Assembly (NCBI RefSeq): GCF_002080045.1
Contig: NZ_MUIN01000001.1
Coordinates: forward strand, 318,930 to 382,929
Reading direction: 5' to 3'
DNA from: Pseudomonas sp. Bc-h
GTDB taxonomy: Bacteria; Pseudomonadota; Gammaproteobacteria; Pseudomonadales; Pseudomonadaceae
DNA: 64,000 bases
The position numbers and the translations under genes were made by a program. The notes under the pieces are model-generated. The model saw only the letters and a program-made list of their open reading frames with translations. It was not told where the DNA came from and ran no database searches. Below are positions 38,989 to 48,159 of this stretch, piece by piece. Numbering within the stretch: the stretch's first letter is position 1; each line of letters starts with the position of its first letter.

Positions 38989-41496
38989 ATGCCTGACCTG
39001 CTTGACCGATATCCGCTCTCTGCGGGTACTTATCACGAGATGCTCGACGCCAGCGGCGCAGTTCGGCCGCACTGGCTGCGCTTTTATGAGCATCTGCAAC
39101 GCAGCACACCCGCCCAGTTGATTCAGCGTCAGGCCCTTCTGGCTCGGCAGATTCAGGAAAACGGCGTCACCTACAACGTTTATGCCGACCCCAAGGGTGC
39201 TGATCGCCCCTGGGAGCTGGATCTGCTTCCGCACCTGATTCCCGTCGAGGAGTGGCAGCAGGTGGCGGCCGGCATCGCTCAACGAGCGCGCCTGCTCAAT
39301 GCGGTTCTTGCGGACCTTTACGGCCCGCAAAAGTTGATTGCCGAGGGGTTGCTGCCTGCCGAACTGGTGTTCGGTCACAATAATTTTCTATGGCCCTGTC
39401 AGGGCGTCACGCCGCCGGAAGGCACCTTCCTGCATATGTATGCCGTCGACCTTGCGCGCACACCTGATGGCCGCTGGTGGGTCACGGCGGATCGGACACA
39501 GGCGCCTTCAGGTGCCGGGTATGCACTGGAAAACCGCCTGATCGTGTCGCGGGCTTTCCCCGAGTTGTATCGCGATCTGGAAGTGCAGCACCTGTCGAGC
39601 TTCTTCCGCTCATTGCAGGAGACCCTTGCACGTCAGGCGCCGAGCAGCAACGAAGCGCCACTGGTGGTGTTGCTGACGCCGGGGCGTTTCAACGAAAGCT
39701 ATTTCGAACATCTCTACCTGGCCGGCCAGTTGGGTTATCCATTGGTGGAAGGCAGTGACCTGACAGTGCGTGACGCCACTGTGTACCTGAAAACATTGAG
39801 CGGGCTGCGTCGGGTTCACGCCATCATGCGGCGCCTGGACGACGACTTCTGCGATCCGCTTGAACTTCGCACGGACTCGGCCCTGGGTGTGCCGGGATTG
39901 CTTGAGGCCGTACGTCAGGGGCGGGTACTGGTGGCGAACGCCTTGGGCAGCGGTGTTCTGGAATCGCCCGGGCTGTTGGGCTTCTTGCCAAAGATCAACG
40001 AACACCTGTTCGGCGAAGAGCTGATTCTGCCTTCAGTGGCGACCTGGTGGTGTGGAGAGCCGCCCGTGTTGGCCCAGGCGCTGGAAAAAATGCCTGAGTT
40101 GCTGATCAAGCCTGCGTTTCCGTCTCAGAGTTTCGCGCCGGTATTTGGCCGCGATTTGAACGAGGAACAGCGTCAGGCGCTCGCGGCGCGCATGCAGGCC
40201 AGGCCTTACGCCTATGTCGCTCAGGAGATCGCTCAGCTGTCTCATGCGCCGATCTGGCAGGGTGAAAAGGAACAGTTGCAGCCCCGCGCCATCGGCATGC
40301 GGGTTTACGCCGTCGCCACCGAAGACGGCTACCGGGTGTTGCCCGGCGGCTTGACTCGCGTGGCCGCCGACGCCGACGCCGATGTGGTGTCGATGCAGCG
40401 CGGCGGCGCGAGCAAGGACACCTGGATCCTCGGGGAGCGCACCTTGGGCAGCGAGCCGTGGAAAGGCCGTCGCTCGCTGGGCGTGCATGATCTGATTCGT
40501 CGCGACCCGTATCTGCCATCGCGCGTTGTGGAAAACCTGTTCTGGTTCGGTCGTTACTGCGAACGTTGCGACGACAGTGCACGTCTGTTGCGAATCATGC
40601 TGGCGCGCTATGTCGACGGCGATGACCCGCTGGCGCTGCAAGCAGCCGTCGAGCTGGGCGAGCGAGTGAATCTGGTGCCTCGCGAAGATGAAGAGGACCA
40701 GGAGGGCTCCGAGCTGCCTCAGCGGCTGCTCGCCGCCCTGCTAGGCGATGAATGGCCATTCAGCCTGCGCTCTAACCTGCAACGCTTGCAGTGGGCGGCG
40801 TCACAGGTGCGTGGCAAGTTGTCCAGAGAAAACTGGCAAGCCCTCGTGGAGTTGCAGCGCGAGGCCGCCAACCTCGAAACAGACGACCCCGATTTCGGTG
40901 AGTTGCTGGACTTCCTCAACCGTCTGGTGATGTCGCTGGCGGCGCTGTCCGGTTTCGCGCTGGACGACATGACGCGTGATGATGGCTGGCGTTTTCTGAT
41001 GATCGGGCGGCGTATCGAGCGTTTGCAGTTCCTCAGCACCAGCCTTGCGGCGTTCCTGCGAAGCGATGCGGTGTTCGATCAGGATGCGCTGGACTGGCTG
41101 CTGGAGCTGGGCAACAGCAGCATCACTTATCGCTCGCGGTATCTGGCGTTGCCGCAACTGATCCCTGTGCTCGACCTGCTGCTGCTCGATGAGCAGAATC
41201 CTCACGCACTGCTGTTCCAGCTCAAGCTGGTGGCGCGCTCGTCCAAGCGTCTGAACGATGATTTTGGCTCACCGAAGGACAGCAGTCTGACCTTGCTGAT
41301 CCAGCGTCTGGCCGGTTTCGATCTGGGATGTCTGGAAGAAGGGCTGTTCGGGGAAAGCAGCGTCAGGGCGGCGCTGCACGGCCTGGCGGATATGCTGCAG
41401 AACATTGGCGAGGTCAGCGGTCAGGTTTCCGATCGCCTGGCATTGCGCCATTTTGCCCATGTCGATGATGTCAGCCAGCGAACGGTGTCCGTCTGA
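38989..41496 (+). CDS. Circularly permuted ATP-grasp / alpha-E fusion protein
   Basis: An 835-residue protein. Residues 1 to about 480 form a circularly permuted type 2 ATP-grasp domain (DUF404/DUF407), with NVYADPKGADRPWELDLLP, GHNNFLWPCQG, NRLIVSRAFPELY and KINEHLFGEEL. Residues about 510-820 form the helical alpha-E domain (DUF403), starting VVENLFWFGRYCERCDDSAR. In many bacteria the two are separate genes. The ATP-grasp part should form an amide bond through an acyl phosphate; the substrate is unknown. I start at the ATG 38989; the longer frame lacks a ribosome site. The next gene overlaps its stop by one base. Confidence 0.88.
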   Translation: MPDLLDRYPLSAGTYHEMLDASGAVRPHWLRFYEHLQRSTPAQLIQRQALLARQIQENGVTYNVYADPKGADRPWELDLLPHLIPVEEWQQVAAGIAQRARLLNAVLADLYGPQKLIAEGLLPAELVFGHNNFLWPCQGVTPPEGTFLHMYAVDLARTPDGRWWVTADRTQAPSGAGYALENRLIVSRAFPELYRDLEVQHLSSFFRSLQETLARQAPSSNEAPLVVLLTPGRFNESYFEHLYLAGQLGYPLVEGSDLTVRDATVYLKTLSGLRRVHAIMRRLDDDFCDPLELRTDSALGVPGLLEAVRQGRVLVANALGSGVLESPGLLGFLPKINEHLFGEELILPSVATWWCGEPPVLAQALEKMPELLIKPAFPSQSFAPVFGRDLNEEQRQALAARMQARPYAYVAQEIAQLSHAPIWQGEKEQLQPRAIGMRVYAVATEDGYRVLPGGLTRVAADADADVVSMQRGGASKDTWILGERTLGSEPWKGRRSLGVHDLIRRDPYLPSRVVENLFWFGRYCERCDDSARLLRIMLARYVDGDDPLALQAAVELGERVNLVPREDEEDQEGSELPQRLLAALLGDEWPFSLRSNLQRLQWAASQVRGKLSRENWQALVELQREAANLETDDPDFGELLDFLNRLVMSLAALSGFALDDMTRDDGWRFLMIGRRIERLQFLSTSLAAFLRSDAVFDQDALDWLLELGNSSITYRSRYLALPQLIPVLDLLLLDEQNPHALLFQLKLVARSSKRLNDDFGSPKDSSLTLLIQRLAGFDLGCLEEGLFGESSVRAALHGLADMLQNIGEVSGQVSDRLALRHFAHVDDVSQRTVSV

Positions 41497-42392
41497 TGAA
41501 CAGTGCTCATTACCAGATTCTTCACGACACCCATTACAAGTACGACAGCCCGGTTTCGCTCGCGCAGCAGCTGGCCCATCTGTGGCCGCGACGCAGCCCG
41601 TGGCAGCGTTGCCTGGAACAGCACCTGGTGATCAGCCCGGCGCCGACCACGCGCCGCGACGAGCTGGACGTGTTCGGCAACCCGCTGACACGGCTGGCTT
41701 TCGAACGGCCCCATGACGAGTTGCAGGTTAACGCGCGTCTGCGCATTGAAGTGCTGGAGCGTCCAACGCTGGATTTTCAGCAGTCGCCCTCGTGGGATCA
41801 GACCCGCAGCGCGCTGACCTACAGCGCCTCGAAGATGTCCCCGGACATTCTCGACGCCTGCCGTTATCGCTTCGAGTCCCCTTACGTGCATCTGAAACAG
41901 TCGTTCGTGGACTTCTCTGCCAGCTGCTTTCCGTCCGGCCGTCCGATGCTGCTGTGCGCGCAGGCGTTGATGGAGAAGATTTTCGACGAGTTCACTTTCG
42001 ACGGCGAGGCGACTCAGGTGGCGACACCACTGGTGGAGGTTCTGGAAACCCGGCGTGGCGTCTGTCAGGACTTCGCACATCTGATGCTGGCGTGCCTGCG
42101 TTCGAGGGGGTTGGCGGCGCGTTATGTCAGCGGTTATCTGCTGACCCAGCCGCCTCCAGGCCAGCCGCGTCTGATTGGCGCTGACGCGTCCCATGCATGG
42201 GTGTCGGTGTTCTGCCCGGTGCTGGGCTGGGTGGATTTCGATCCGACCAATAATATCCAGCCAGCGCTGGAACACATCAGTCTGGCGTGGGGGAGAGACT
42301 TTTCTGACGTCTCTCCACTACGGGGTGTGATCCTGGGCGGCGGCAATCATGACCCCGAAGTACGGGTGACGGTCATGCCCATCGCGGGCTGA
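41496..42392 (+). CDS. Transglutaminase-like cysteine protease, amidoligase cluster
   Basis: A 298-residue protein with the bacterial transglutaminase-like N-terminal domain (YQILHDTHYKYDSPVSLAQQ) and a catalytic core with Cys190 (RRGVCQDFAHLM), His233 (DASHAWVSVF) and Asp249 (FDPTNN). No signal peptide is seen. The ATG overlaps the stop of the ATP-grasp gene (TGATG), so the three genes act together. The likely job is cutting or transfer of an amide-linked peptide or tag made by the ATP-grasp enzyme. Confidence 0.9.
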   Translation: MNSAHYQILHDTHYKYDSPVSLAQQLAHLWPRRSPWQRCLEQHLVISPAPTTRRDELDVFGNPLTRLAFERPHDELQVNARLRIEVLERPTLDFQQSPSWDQTRSALTYSASKMSPDILDACRYRFESPYVHLKQSFVDFSASCFPSGRPMLLCAQALMEKIFDEFTFDGEATQVATPLVEVLETRRGVCQDFAHLMLACLRSRGLAARYVSGYLLTQPPPGQPRLIGADASHAWVSVFCPVLGWVDFDPTNNIQPALEHISLAWGRDFSDVSPLRGVILGGGNHDPEVRVTVMPIAG

Positions 42393-42400
42393 TGCCAGGC

Positions 42401-42562
42401 TTACTCAGCTGGCTTCTCGTCGCTCGGCTGCTCGTCGGCCACTTCCTCGCCAACCTGCGCTTCGGCTTTCTCGGCCTGCTTGCGCTGCAGCTTCTCCTCT
42501 TTCTTTTGTTCCTTGGCCAGATCACGTTGGCGTTTGGCGAATGAGTAGTTGGGTTTGGCCAT
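42401..42562 (-). CDS. Small highly charged protein of 53 residues
   Basis: A 53-codon frame starting MAKPNYSFAKRQRDLAKEQK and continuing with a Lys/Glu/Gln-rich helix, then an acidic tail ending EKPAE. It has the look of the small conserved proteins of this composition seen in many pseudomonads; function is unknown. The reverse strand gives GAGGATTGCCC before the ATG, a fair ribosome site. It converges on the amidoligase cluster with 8 bases between stops. Confidence 0.7.
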   Translation of the reverse strand: MAKPNYSFAKRQRDLAKEQKKEEKLQRKQAEKAEAQVGEEVADEQPSDEKPAE

Positions 42563-42671
42563 GGGCAATCCTCGGGGCTGGCGATAATTACCGCCATTCT
42601 GCCTGAGAACGACGAATACCCGCCGCTGTATTTTTTGCCGGCCAACCGTCTGTTCTATAGATTCTGCTCAA

Positions 42672-42791
42672 TCACGCCGCTCGGGCGGCGCGGCGGTAGT
42701 CGCTATAGTCCTGGCTGGCGCTGGCGTAATTGCCGCTGGCACCACAGGCATACGCGGCGAGCAAACTGCGGAAAAGGCTATTGAGTTGCAT
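42672..42791 (-). CDS. Possible 39-residue small protein
   Basis: A 39-codon frame, MQLNSLFRSLLAAYACGASG followed by a Ser/Asp/Tyr-rich middle and an Arg/Ala-rich end. AGGACG lies 8 bases before the ATG. The frame shows an amphipathic start and sits 110 bases upstream of the 53-residue gene on the same strand. It is too short to be certain. Confidence 0.45.
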   Translation of the reverse strand: MQLNSLFRSLLAAYACGASGNYASASQDYSDYRRAARAA

Positions 42792-42984
42792 GAATATCGT
42801 CCTGAATGATGAGTGACAAGGCGATCTTAGAAGGACACTCTAGTCTGCGCTGTTTGATTGTCTCGATTGCCCCGATAGCGGCGACCCAGACATGTTTCAT
42901 AATCTCCGGTTGAAAAATTGTTTAGAGTTCAGGCACTCTTTGTATACAAAAAAACCAAGAGCTACCCCATTCAGGAGACTCATC

Positions 42985-43431
42985 ATGATTCGCAAGCTTG
43001 TTGCTGCATCCCTTCTGACGCTGGCCAGCGGGCATCTGCTGGCAGCCGAATGCTCGGTCGACGTCGACTCCACCGACCAGATGACCTTCTCCACCAAGGC
43101 CATCGAAATCGACAAGAGCTGCAAGGAATTCACCGTCAACCTGAAGCATTCCGGCAGCCTGCCCAAGAACGTCATGGGCCATAACCTGGTGGTCAGCAAG
43201 GAAGCTGACATGCAGCCGATCGCCACCGACGGCCTGAGCGCCGGGATCGACAAGCAATACCTGAAAGAGGGTGATGCACGCATCATCGCTCACACCAAGA
43301 TCATCGGTGCCGGCGAGACGGATTCGTTGACGATCGACGTGTCCAAGCTCGATCCAGCGGAGAAGTACGGCTTCTTCTGCTCGTTCCCGGGCCACATCAG
43401 CATGATGAAAGGCACGATCACTCTGAAGTGA
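42985..43431 (+). CDS. azu: Azurin
   Basis: A 148-residue periplasmic blue copper protein that passes single electrons. A 20-residue signal peptide ([20 protein letters not shown]) leaves a 128-residue mature form, the standard length. The copper ligands are His46 (MGHNLVVS) and Cys112, His117 and Met121 ([14 protein letters not shown]) in mature numbering, and Cys3/Cys26 can form the usual disulfide. CAGGAGA lies 9 bases before the ATG. The gene stands alone. Confidence 0.97.
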   Translation: MIRKLVAASLLTLASGHLLAAECSVDVDSTDQMTFSTKAIEIDKSCKEFTVNLKHSGSLPKNVMGHNLVVSKEADMQPIATDGLSAGIDKQYLKEGDARIIAHTKIIGAGETDSLTIDVSKLDPAEKYGFFCSFPGHISMMKGTITLK

Positions 43432-43440
43432 TCCGCGCCT

Positions 43441-43506
43441 TTAGCCGTCCGGCTTGCTGGCGGTGGCGTCCTTGAAATCGCTACCGCCGGCAAGCCGGAC
43501 TGCTAC
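43441..43506. repeat. REP/BIME palindrome, type A copy 2
   Basis: The same imperfect palindrome as at 6508, with arms around CCGGCTTGCTGGCGGTGGCG and CCGCCGGCAAGCCGGACTGC. It starts 9 bases after the azurin stop. Confidence 0.8.
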
Positions 43507-43533
43507 AACGGGCGAGGTGTCTCTGACGCCTTG

Positions 43534-44559
43534 TTACGACCGCTTCGAATCGGTCATCTTGAAAATCCCCTGTGCGTTGCTGCTGTCGAAATTCAGGTCG
43601 ATCTTTCCATTTTCCGGGTCGATCTTGCGCTGAATGAACTCGACGAACGAGCCCGGAAGCTGATGGGTTTTCAGCACGCCCTCGGCATTCAGCAGATCGC
43701 GATTGACGGTACAGGCCTTGTACGCCGTCTGCATCACGCGCCCCGAACCTGAGACCTCGATGCTGTCCTTCATGGGCCGCTCGCGGCGAATTTGCTCCTC
43801 AACCGTGGCTTCCAGATCTGCTACGCGATCGGTCAGGTGGTTGAAGCTGTTGCCTTCGGTGGCGATCCAGGCCATTTCCGCGCTTTCGCTGAGCAATTGG
43901 CGGTAATCTTCTTCTCGTACCACACCATGCTGGCGGCCAAACGCGCGATACAGGCCTGGCAGCAGACGTGTCGCTTCTTCGACGCTGCAATGGCGGGTCG
44001 TCTGCAGACGCTTGAGGATGCTCAGGTCTTCACGACTCAGCGGATCACGGCTCGAACCGACCACACGGCCGACAGCGCTCTGAAACGCCTCGCTCAAGCG
44101 GCCCGGGTGCAGTTCGGAGACGAAGAACTGCGCGATGTCCTCCGGCAGGTCCATCTGGCGATAGCCCCAGCCGGTCATGTTCAGCCTGGTCAGCGGATAA
44201 GTGCGCACATCGGTGAAGCCCAGCGGCTCCAGCAGGCGCGAGAACGCTTGACGACCCCTTGGCAATTCGCCGTTTTCAGCCCAGTCCACGGTACGAATCG
44301 CTCCATGGTCGAACACCACTTTGCGGCCGCTCTCGAATTGCTCGTCGACGTAACGCAGGCCGTCCGGCACGGCTTCTACCAACTTGTGGAACAGGCACAG
44401 GTTCAGCGCTTCGGCGAGCCACACGCGATGGATCGCATCCTCGCTCCAGGAGAATTCCTGCAGCCCCTGAGGGACATCAACGCGGTGTTTGAGCCAGTCG
44501 GCAGCAGGCTGGCCGACGGTGGAAGCAACGAGAGAGAAGAGGCCTTGGAAAGCGGTCAT
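43534..44559 (-). CDS. DUF1338 protein, 2-oxoadipate dioxygenase/decarboxylase family
   Basis: A 341-residue protein of the DUF1338 (VOC-like, iron-dependent) family. The metal and substrate region VVFDHGAIRTVDWAENGELP near residues 81-100 and AQFFVSELHPGRLSEAF near residue 165 are the typical motifs. In Pseudomonas putida the longer member HglS turns 2-oxoadipate into 2-hydroxyglutarate in lysine breakdown. This one is about 120 residues shorter than HglS, so it may be a different branch. The pipecolate genes amaB-amaA lie 3.6 kb away, which fits a lysine link but does not prove it. The start is the first ATG of the frame. Confidence 0.75.
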   Translation of the reverse strand: MTAFQGLFSLVASTVGQPAADWLKHRVDVPQGLQEFSWSEDAIHRVWLAEALNLCLFHKLVEAVPDGLRYVDEQFESGRKVVFDHGAIRTVDWAENGELPRGRQAFSRLLEPLGFTDVRTYPLTRLNMTGWGYRQMDLPEDIAQFFVSELHPGRLSEAFQSAVGRVVGSSRDPLSREDLSILKRLQTTRHCSVEEATRLLPGLYRAFGRQHGVVREEDYRQLLSESAEMAWIATEGNSFNHLTDRVADLEATVEEQIRRERPMKDSIEVSGSGRVMQTAYKACTVNRDLLNAEGVLKTHQLPGSFVEFIQRKIDPENGKIDLNFDSSNAQGIFKMTDSKRS

Positions 44560-44702
44560 GGATGGCGGCTCTGAGCGGGAAAGTCAGGACGCTATGTAAG
44601 CCTCGATGGCCGGTGCCATCAAGCGAAAAAAAACGACGGGTTCATTCCTTTTTTGAATGGCACAGGCTTTCGAAGTTGTTTCTGATACCCCGCAAGTCAA
44701 CC

Positions 44703-44793
44703 GTGTGAGGGAGCTTGGTCGCGAAGAAGCCGGTAAATTCTCCAGATATCCGGTGACTCAAACCCGGTCTTCGCGAGCAAGCTCCCTCCCACG
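44703..44793. repeat. REP palindrome, type B copy 1
   Basis: The arms GTGAGGGAGCTTGGTCGCGA (left) and CTTCGCGAGCAAGCTCCCTC plus CCAC (right, to 44792) are separated by about 45 bases. It is the same family as the copies at 49679 and 58287. It fills most of the 270-base gap between the DUF1338 gene and nadE. Confidence 0.8.
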
Positions 44794-44829
44794 GAAATTG
44801 CGTCGGGCCTACAGATTCGCAGCGAACCC

Positions 44830-45657
44830 TCAGGGCGCGTAAGGCAGGTCGCGCTTGTGCTGGGTCTTGCGGTAGGTGTTGGCGATGATGTCGAACGCTT
44901 CCTGACGCAGCGGCTCGCCGTGGAGGAAGGCGTCGATCTCGGCGTAGGTCACGCCGTGGGAGGCTTCGTCCGGTTTGCCCGGCACCAGATCTTCGAGGTC
45001 AGCAGTCGGAATTTTCTCGACCAGGTTTTCCGGCGCACCAAAGTTGCGTGCGATGGCGCGGACCTGATTTTTTACCAGGCCGCTCAGCGGAGCCAGGTCG
45101 CAGGCGCCGTCACCGAATTTGGTGAAGAAGCCCATCACCGCTTCCGCCGCATGGTCGGTACCGATCACCAGACCGCCACGAACGCCGGCAATGGTGTACT
45201 GCGCGACCATTCGTGTGCGGGCCTTGACGTTGCCTTTGACAAAATCCACAGCCGCATCGGGCTGCCCTTCGAAGGCTTTTACCTGCTCGACCAGCGCTTT
45301 CACCGAGGGCGCGATGTCCACGGTGTGACGCTCGTCCGGATTGATGAAGTCGACCGACGCGGTGGCTTCGTGCTCGTCGTGCTGGATGTGATACGGCAGG
45401 CGCACGGCGATGAACTGGTAGGCGTCGTCGCCGGTGCTTTCGCGCAATTCGCGAACGGCGCGCTGGGCCATCAGGCCTGCGGTCAGCGAATCGACGCCAC
45501 CGCTGATGCCCAGCACCAGCACTTTCAGGCGGGCATTGTGCAGGCAGTCCTTGATGAACTGGATGCGGCGCGTGACTTCGGCTTCAAGCTCACCCTGATT
45601 GGCGAAGGGGGCCTGGACCTTGAGCTCTTTGGCGATCTCGAGCTGTACGGCTTGCAT
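44830..45657 (-). CDS. nadE: NH3-dependent NAD(+) synthetase
   Basis: A 275-residue enzyme that amidates deamido-NAD with ammonia in the last step of NAD synthesis. The PP-loop SGGVDS is at residues 52-57 in [16 protein letters not shown], with [20 protein letters not shown] and [16 protein letters not shown] further on. It lacks a glutaminase domain, so it uses free ammonia. I set the start at 45657 ([11 protein letters not shown]), with TGAGGAGTCA before it; the longer frame adds residues foreign to the family. It follows pncB on the same strand after 65 bases, making an NAD salvage unit. Confidence 0.95.
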   Translation of the reverse strand: MQAVQLEIAKELKVQAPFANQGELEAEVTRRIQFIKDCLHNARLKVLVLGISGGVDSLTAGLMAQRAVRELRESTGDDAYQFIAVRLPYHIQHDEHEATASVDFINPDERHTVDIAPSVKALVEQVKAFEGQPDAAVDFVKGNVKARTRMVAQYTIAGVRGGLVIGTDHAAEAVMGFFTKFGDGACDLAPLSGLVKNQVRAIARNFGAPENLVEKIPTADLEDLVPGKPDEASHGVTYAEIDAFLHGEPLRQEAFDIIANTYRKTQHKRDLPYAP

Positions 45658-45722
45658 GATTGACTCCTCATGAGGAAGAAGAAAAAGAGGCATTTCAAGA
45701 AAAGTAACAAGCGGTGCTCGAG

Positions 45723-46922
45723 TCAGGCTGGCACCTTGAATACATGGCGCAGGTAGGACACGAATTCCGGGTCCTTGCATTGCGTCTTGCCGGGCTCGTC
45801 GGAAATCTTTGCGACGGGCTGGCCGGCACAGGCGGTCATTTTAAGCACGATACTCATGGGCTCGACGCCCGGCACGTCTGCGGTGAGGTTGGTGCCGATG
45901 CCGAAGCTGACATTGATCCGACCACGCAAGGCACGAAATATTTCCAGCGCCTTGGGCAGGTTCAGGCCATCGGAAAACACCAACGTTTTGCTCATCGGGT
46001 CGATGCCGAGTTTCTGATAATGGGTGATGCATTTCTCGGCCCATTGCACGGGGTCGCCCGAGTCGTGGCGCAGGCCGTCGAAGAGCTTGGCGAAGAACAG
46101 GTCGAAATCGTTCAGGAAAGCATCGGTGGTGATGCAGTCAGTCAGGGCGATACCGAGCAGGCCGCGGTACTCGCGAACCCAGCAATCGAGGGCGGCGATC
46201 TGGCTATCGATCAGACGCGGGCCGAGTTGCTGGTGCGCCATGATCCATTCGTGGGCCATGGTGCCCAAGGGCTTGAGATCGAACTTGCGCGCCAGATGCA
46301 CGTTGCTTGTGCCGACGAACTGGCCGGGAAAGTCCTTCTTCAAAACCGAAACGACGTCTTCCTGCACCGCGAACGAGAACCGCCGGCGGGTGCCGAAGTC
46401 AGCCACTTTGAGCTCAGCCAGCTCGTCAGGCGTGGCGGTGGCGGTCAGCCAGTCGAACTTGCGATACAGCTGATCGCGGGCCTGGCTCAAGAGAGTGTCG
46501 GGCGTGCGATAGCGGTTGCGCACCTCGCTGACGATGGCCAATACCGGCACTTCGAACAGGATTACGTGAAGCCACGGGCCGGCGAGGCGGATGGTCAGCT
46601 CATCGTTTTCAATCGTGGTCTGCACGTAGCGCAGGTTGAAGCGAAACAGGCCCAGGAAACGCAGAAAATCCGGTTTCATGAAGTTGATGCGTTCGAGGAA
46701 ACCGGTCTCTTCGACGCTCAGCGACAGATCGCAGAGCTGTTCGATCTGGTGGCGAATTTCCATCAGGTAAGGCCGCAAGTCTTCGCTGTTGCGGCAGCGG
46801 AACTCCCACTCTACGTCGACGTTGGGATAGTTGTGTAGCACAGCCTGCATCATGCTCAGCTTGTAGAGGTCGGTATCGAGCAGGTTCTGAACGATGCGAT
46901 CTGCGAAAGCGCTCTCACTCAT
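45723..46922 (-). CDS. pncB: Nicotinate phosphoribosyltransferase
   Basis: A 399-residue enzyme that makes nicotinate mononucleotide from nicotinate and PRPP, at the start of NAD salvage. It shows [40 protein letters not shown] (with the histidine that is phosphorylated in the family) and [15 protein letters not shown]. The start at 46922 (MSESAFADR) gives the standard length. The downstream gene nadE acts two steps later in the same pathway. Confidence 0.96.
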   Translation of the reverse strand: MSESAFADRIVQNLLDTDLYKLSMMQAVLHNYPNVDVEWEFRCRNSEDLRPYLMEIRHQIEQLCDLSLSVEETGFLERINFMKPDFLRFLGLFRFNLRYVQTTIENDELTIRLAGPWLHVILFEVPVLAIVSEVRNRYRTPDTLLSQARDQLYRKFDWLTATATPDELAELKVADFGTRRRFSFAVQEDVVSVLKKDFPGQFVGTSNVHLARKFDLKPLGTMAHEWIMAHQQLGPRLIDSQIAALDCWVREYRGLLGIALTDCITTDAFLNDFDLFFAKLFDGLRHDSGDPVQWAEKCITHYQKLGIDPMSKTLVFSDGLNLPKALEIFRALRGRINVSFGIGTNLTADVPGVEPMSIVLKMTACAGQPVAKISDEPGKTQCKDPEFVSYLRHVFKVPA

Positions 46923-47079
46923 TGTGTCGCTCCAGCCAGCAGTGGCCGCCATGCGCGGCCCATGGAATTCAAGTCGATGTCGCATACAACCTTGTGGTAG
47001 CGCGCAGGCGTTACGTCCGGTCTGTTATTGACGATGACCGACATAATGCCAGCCGAGAGCGGGTTGGGGCAGAAATGTT

Positions 47080-47985
47080 TCAGCTTGGCGTTGGCTGATC
47101 GAGCTGCTCCAGCATCCACTCCACGAACACGCGAATCTTCGGTACCTCCGCCGCATGCTCCGGATACGCCAGGTAATAGGCATCGCGGCTGGGCAGTGCA
47201 TGAGGCCAGGGAATGATCAGCTTGCCGTCGGCCAATTCCTCTTCCACCAGAAAACGCGGCAGCAAAGCGACGCCACAGCCAACCTGCGCCGCGCGAATGC
47301 ACATGTAGAAGGTCTCGAAGCGTGGGCCGTGATAGCTGTGTTCGGTCTGATAACCCTGGCTTTCGAACCACTCGTGCCAGCCTTGAGGGCGGTGGGCGTT
47401 TTGCAGCAGGACCAGATCGGCAAGCTGCGTTGGATCGGTGAAGGGTTTGTCGGGCATGCAGCCGGGCGCGCAGACCGGCACCAGTTCTTCGCCGAACAGC
47501 TTCACGCTCTCTGCACCGGGGCGTGCGCCCTGGCCGAAATAGAACGACATGTCGCAGCGACTCTGGGCCAGATCATCGCTTTCCTGTTCGTTGACCAGAT
47601 CCAGATGAATATGCGGATGCCGCAGACGCCATCCCTTGAGGCGTGGGACCAACCAGCGCGCACCGAATGTCGAGGGCGTGGAGACACGCAGGACTTCGGT
47701 TTCGCCACCGTAGGAACGCAGGAAATGCGTCGACATCTCCATCTGCGTGAGCACCTTGCGCACTTCAGCCAGATACAAAGCCCCGGCGGGTGTCAGCTGC
47801 AAGCGGCGACGCACGCGCCTGAACAACAAGTGCTGGACCAGTTCTTCCAGCTGCGCGACCTGTTTGCTGACGGCACTTTGCGTCAGGTTCAGCTCCTCCG
47901 CAGCGCGGGTAAAACTCAGATGCCGGGTGACCGCTTCGAAACATTGCAGCGCGGTGACGGACGGCAGATGGCGTTTGTTCAGCAT
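47080..47985 (-). CDS. LysR-family regulator, likely of amaB-amaA
   Basis: A 301-residue transcription regulator. The helix-turn-helix is FTRAAEELNLTQSAVSKQVA near residues 25-44, followed by the periplasmic-binding-like sensor domain with FVEWMLEQL at the end. It is divergent from the aldehyde dehydrogenase gene amaB with about 170 bases between starts, the usual layout for a LysR protein and its target. The effector is likely an intermediate of lysine or pipecolate breakdown; this is an inference from position. Confidence 0.88.
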   Translation of the reverse strand: MLNKRHLPSVTALQCFEAVTRHLSFTRAAEELNLTQSAVSKQVAQLEELVQHLLFRRVRRRLQLTPAGALYLAEVRKVLTQMEMSTHFLRSYGGETEVLRVSTPSTFGARWLVPRLKGWRLRHPHIHLDLVNEQESDDLAQSRCDMSFYFGQGARPGAESVKLFGEELVPVCAPGCMPDKPFTDPTQLADLVLLQNAHRPQGWHEWFESQGYQTEHSYHGPRFETFYMCIRAAQVGCGVALLPRFLVEEELADGKLIIPWPHALPSRDAYYLAYPEHAAEVPKIRVFVEWMLEQLDQPTPS

Positions 47986-48159
47986 ATTCAGGCCTGTTGG
48001 GCATCAGCATGAAAAAACGGAATGATATCTCGCTTAAACGTCGTTTGTTGGACCTTGTTAGTCCAGCTATTACTAGAGGCTGACGCTATCACCCATGCCA
48101 GTAGCGAATTCCAGTATTCCGCATTCGTGTTTATGGCCCATCAAGATTCAGGAGAAATC

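Noticed and set aside
42855..42870. TTGATTGTCTCGATTG before azurin as an ANR (FNR-type) box
   Set aside because: The second half does not match ATCAA; the spacing is right but too few bases agree.
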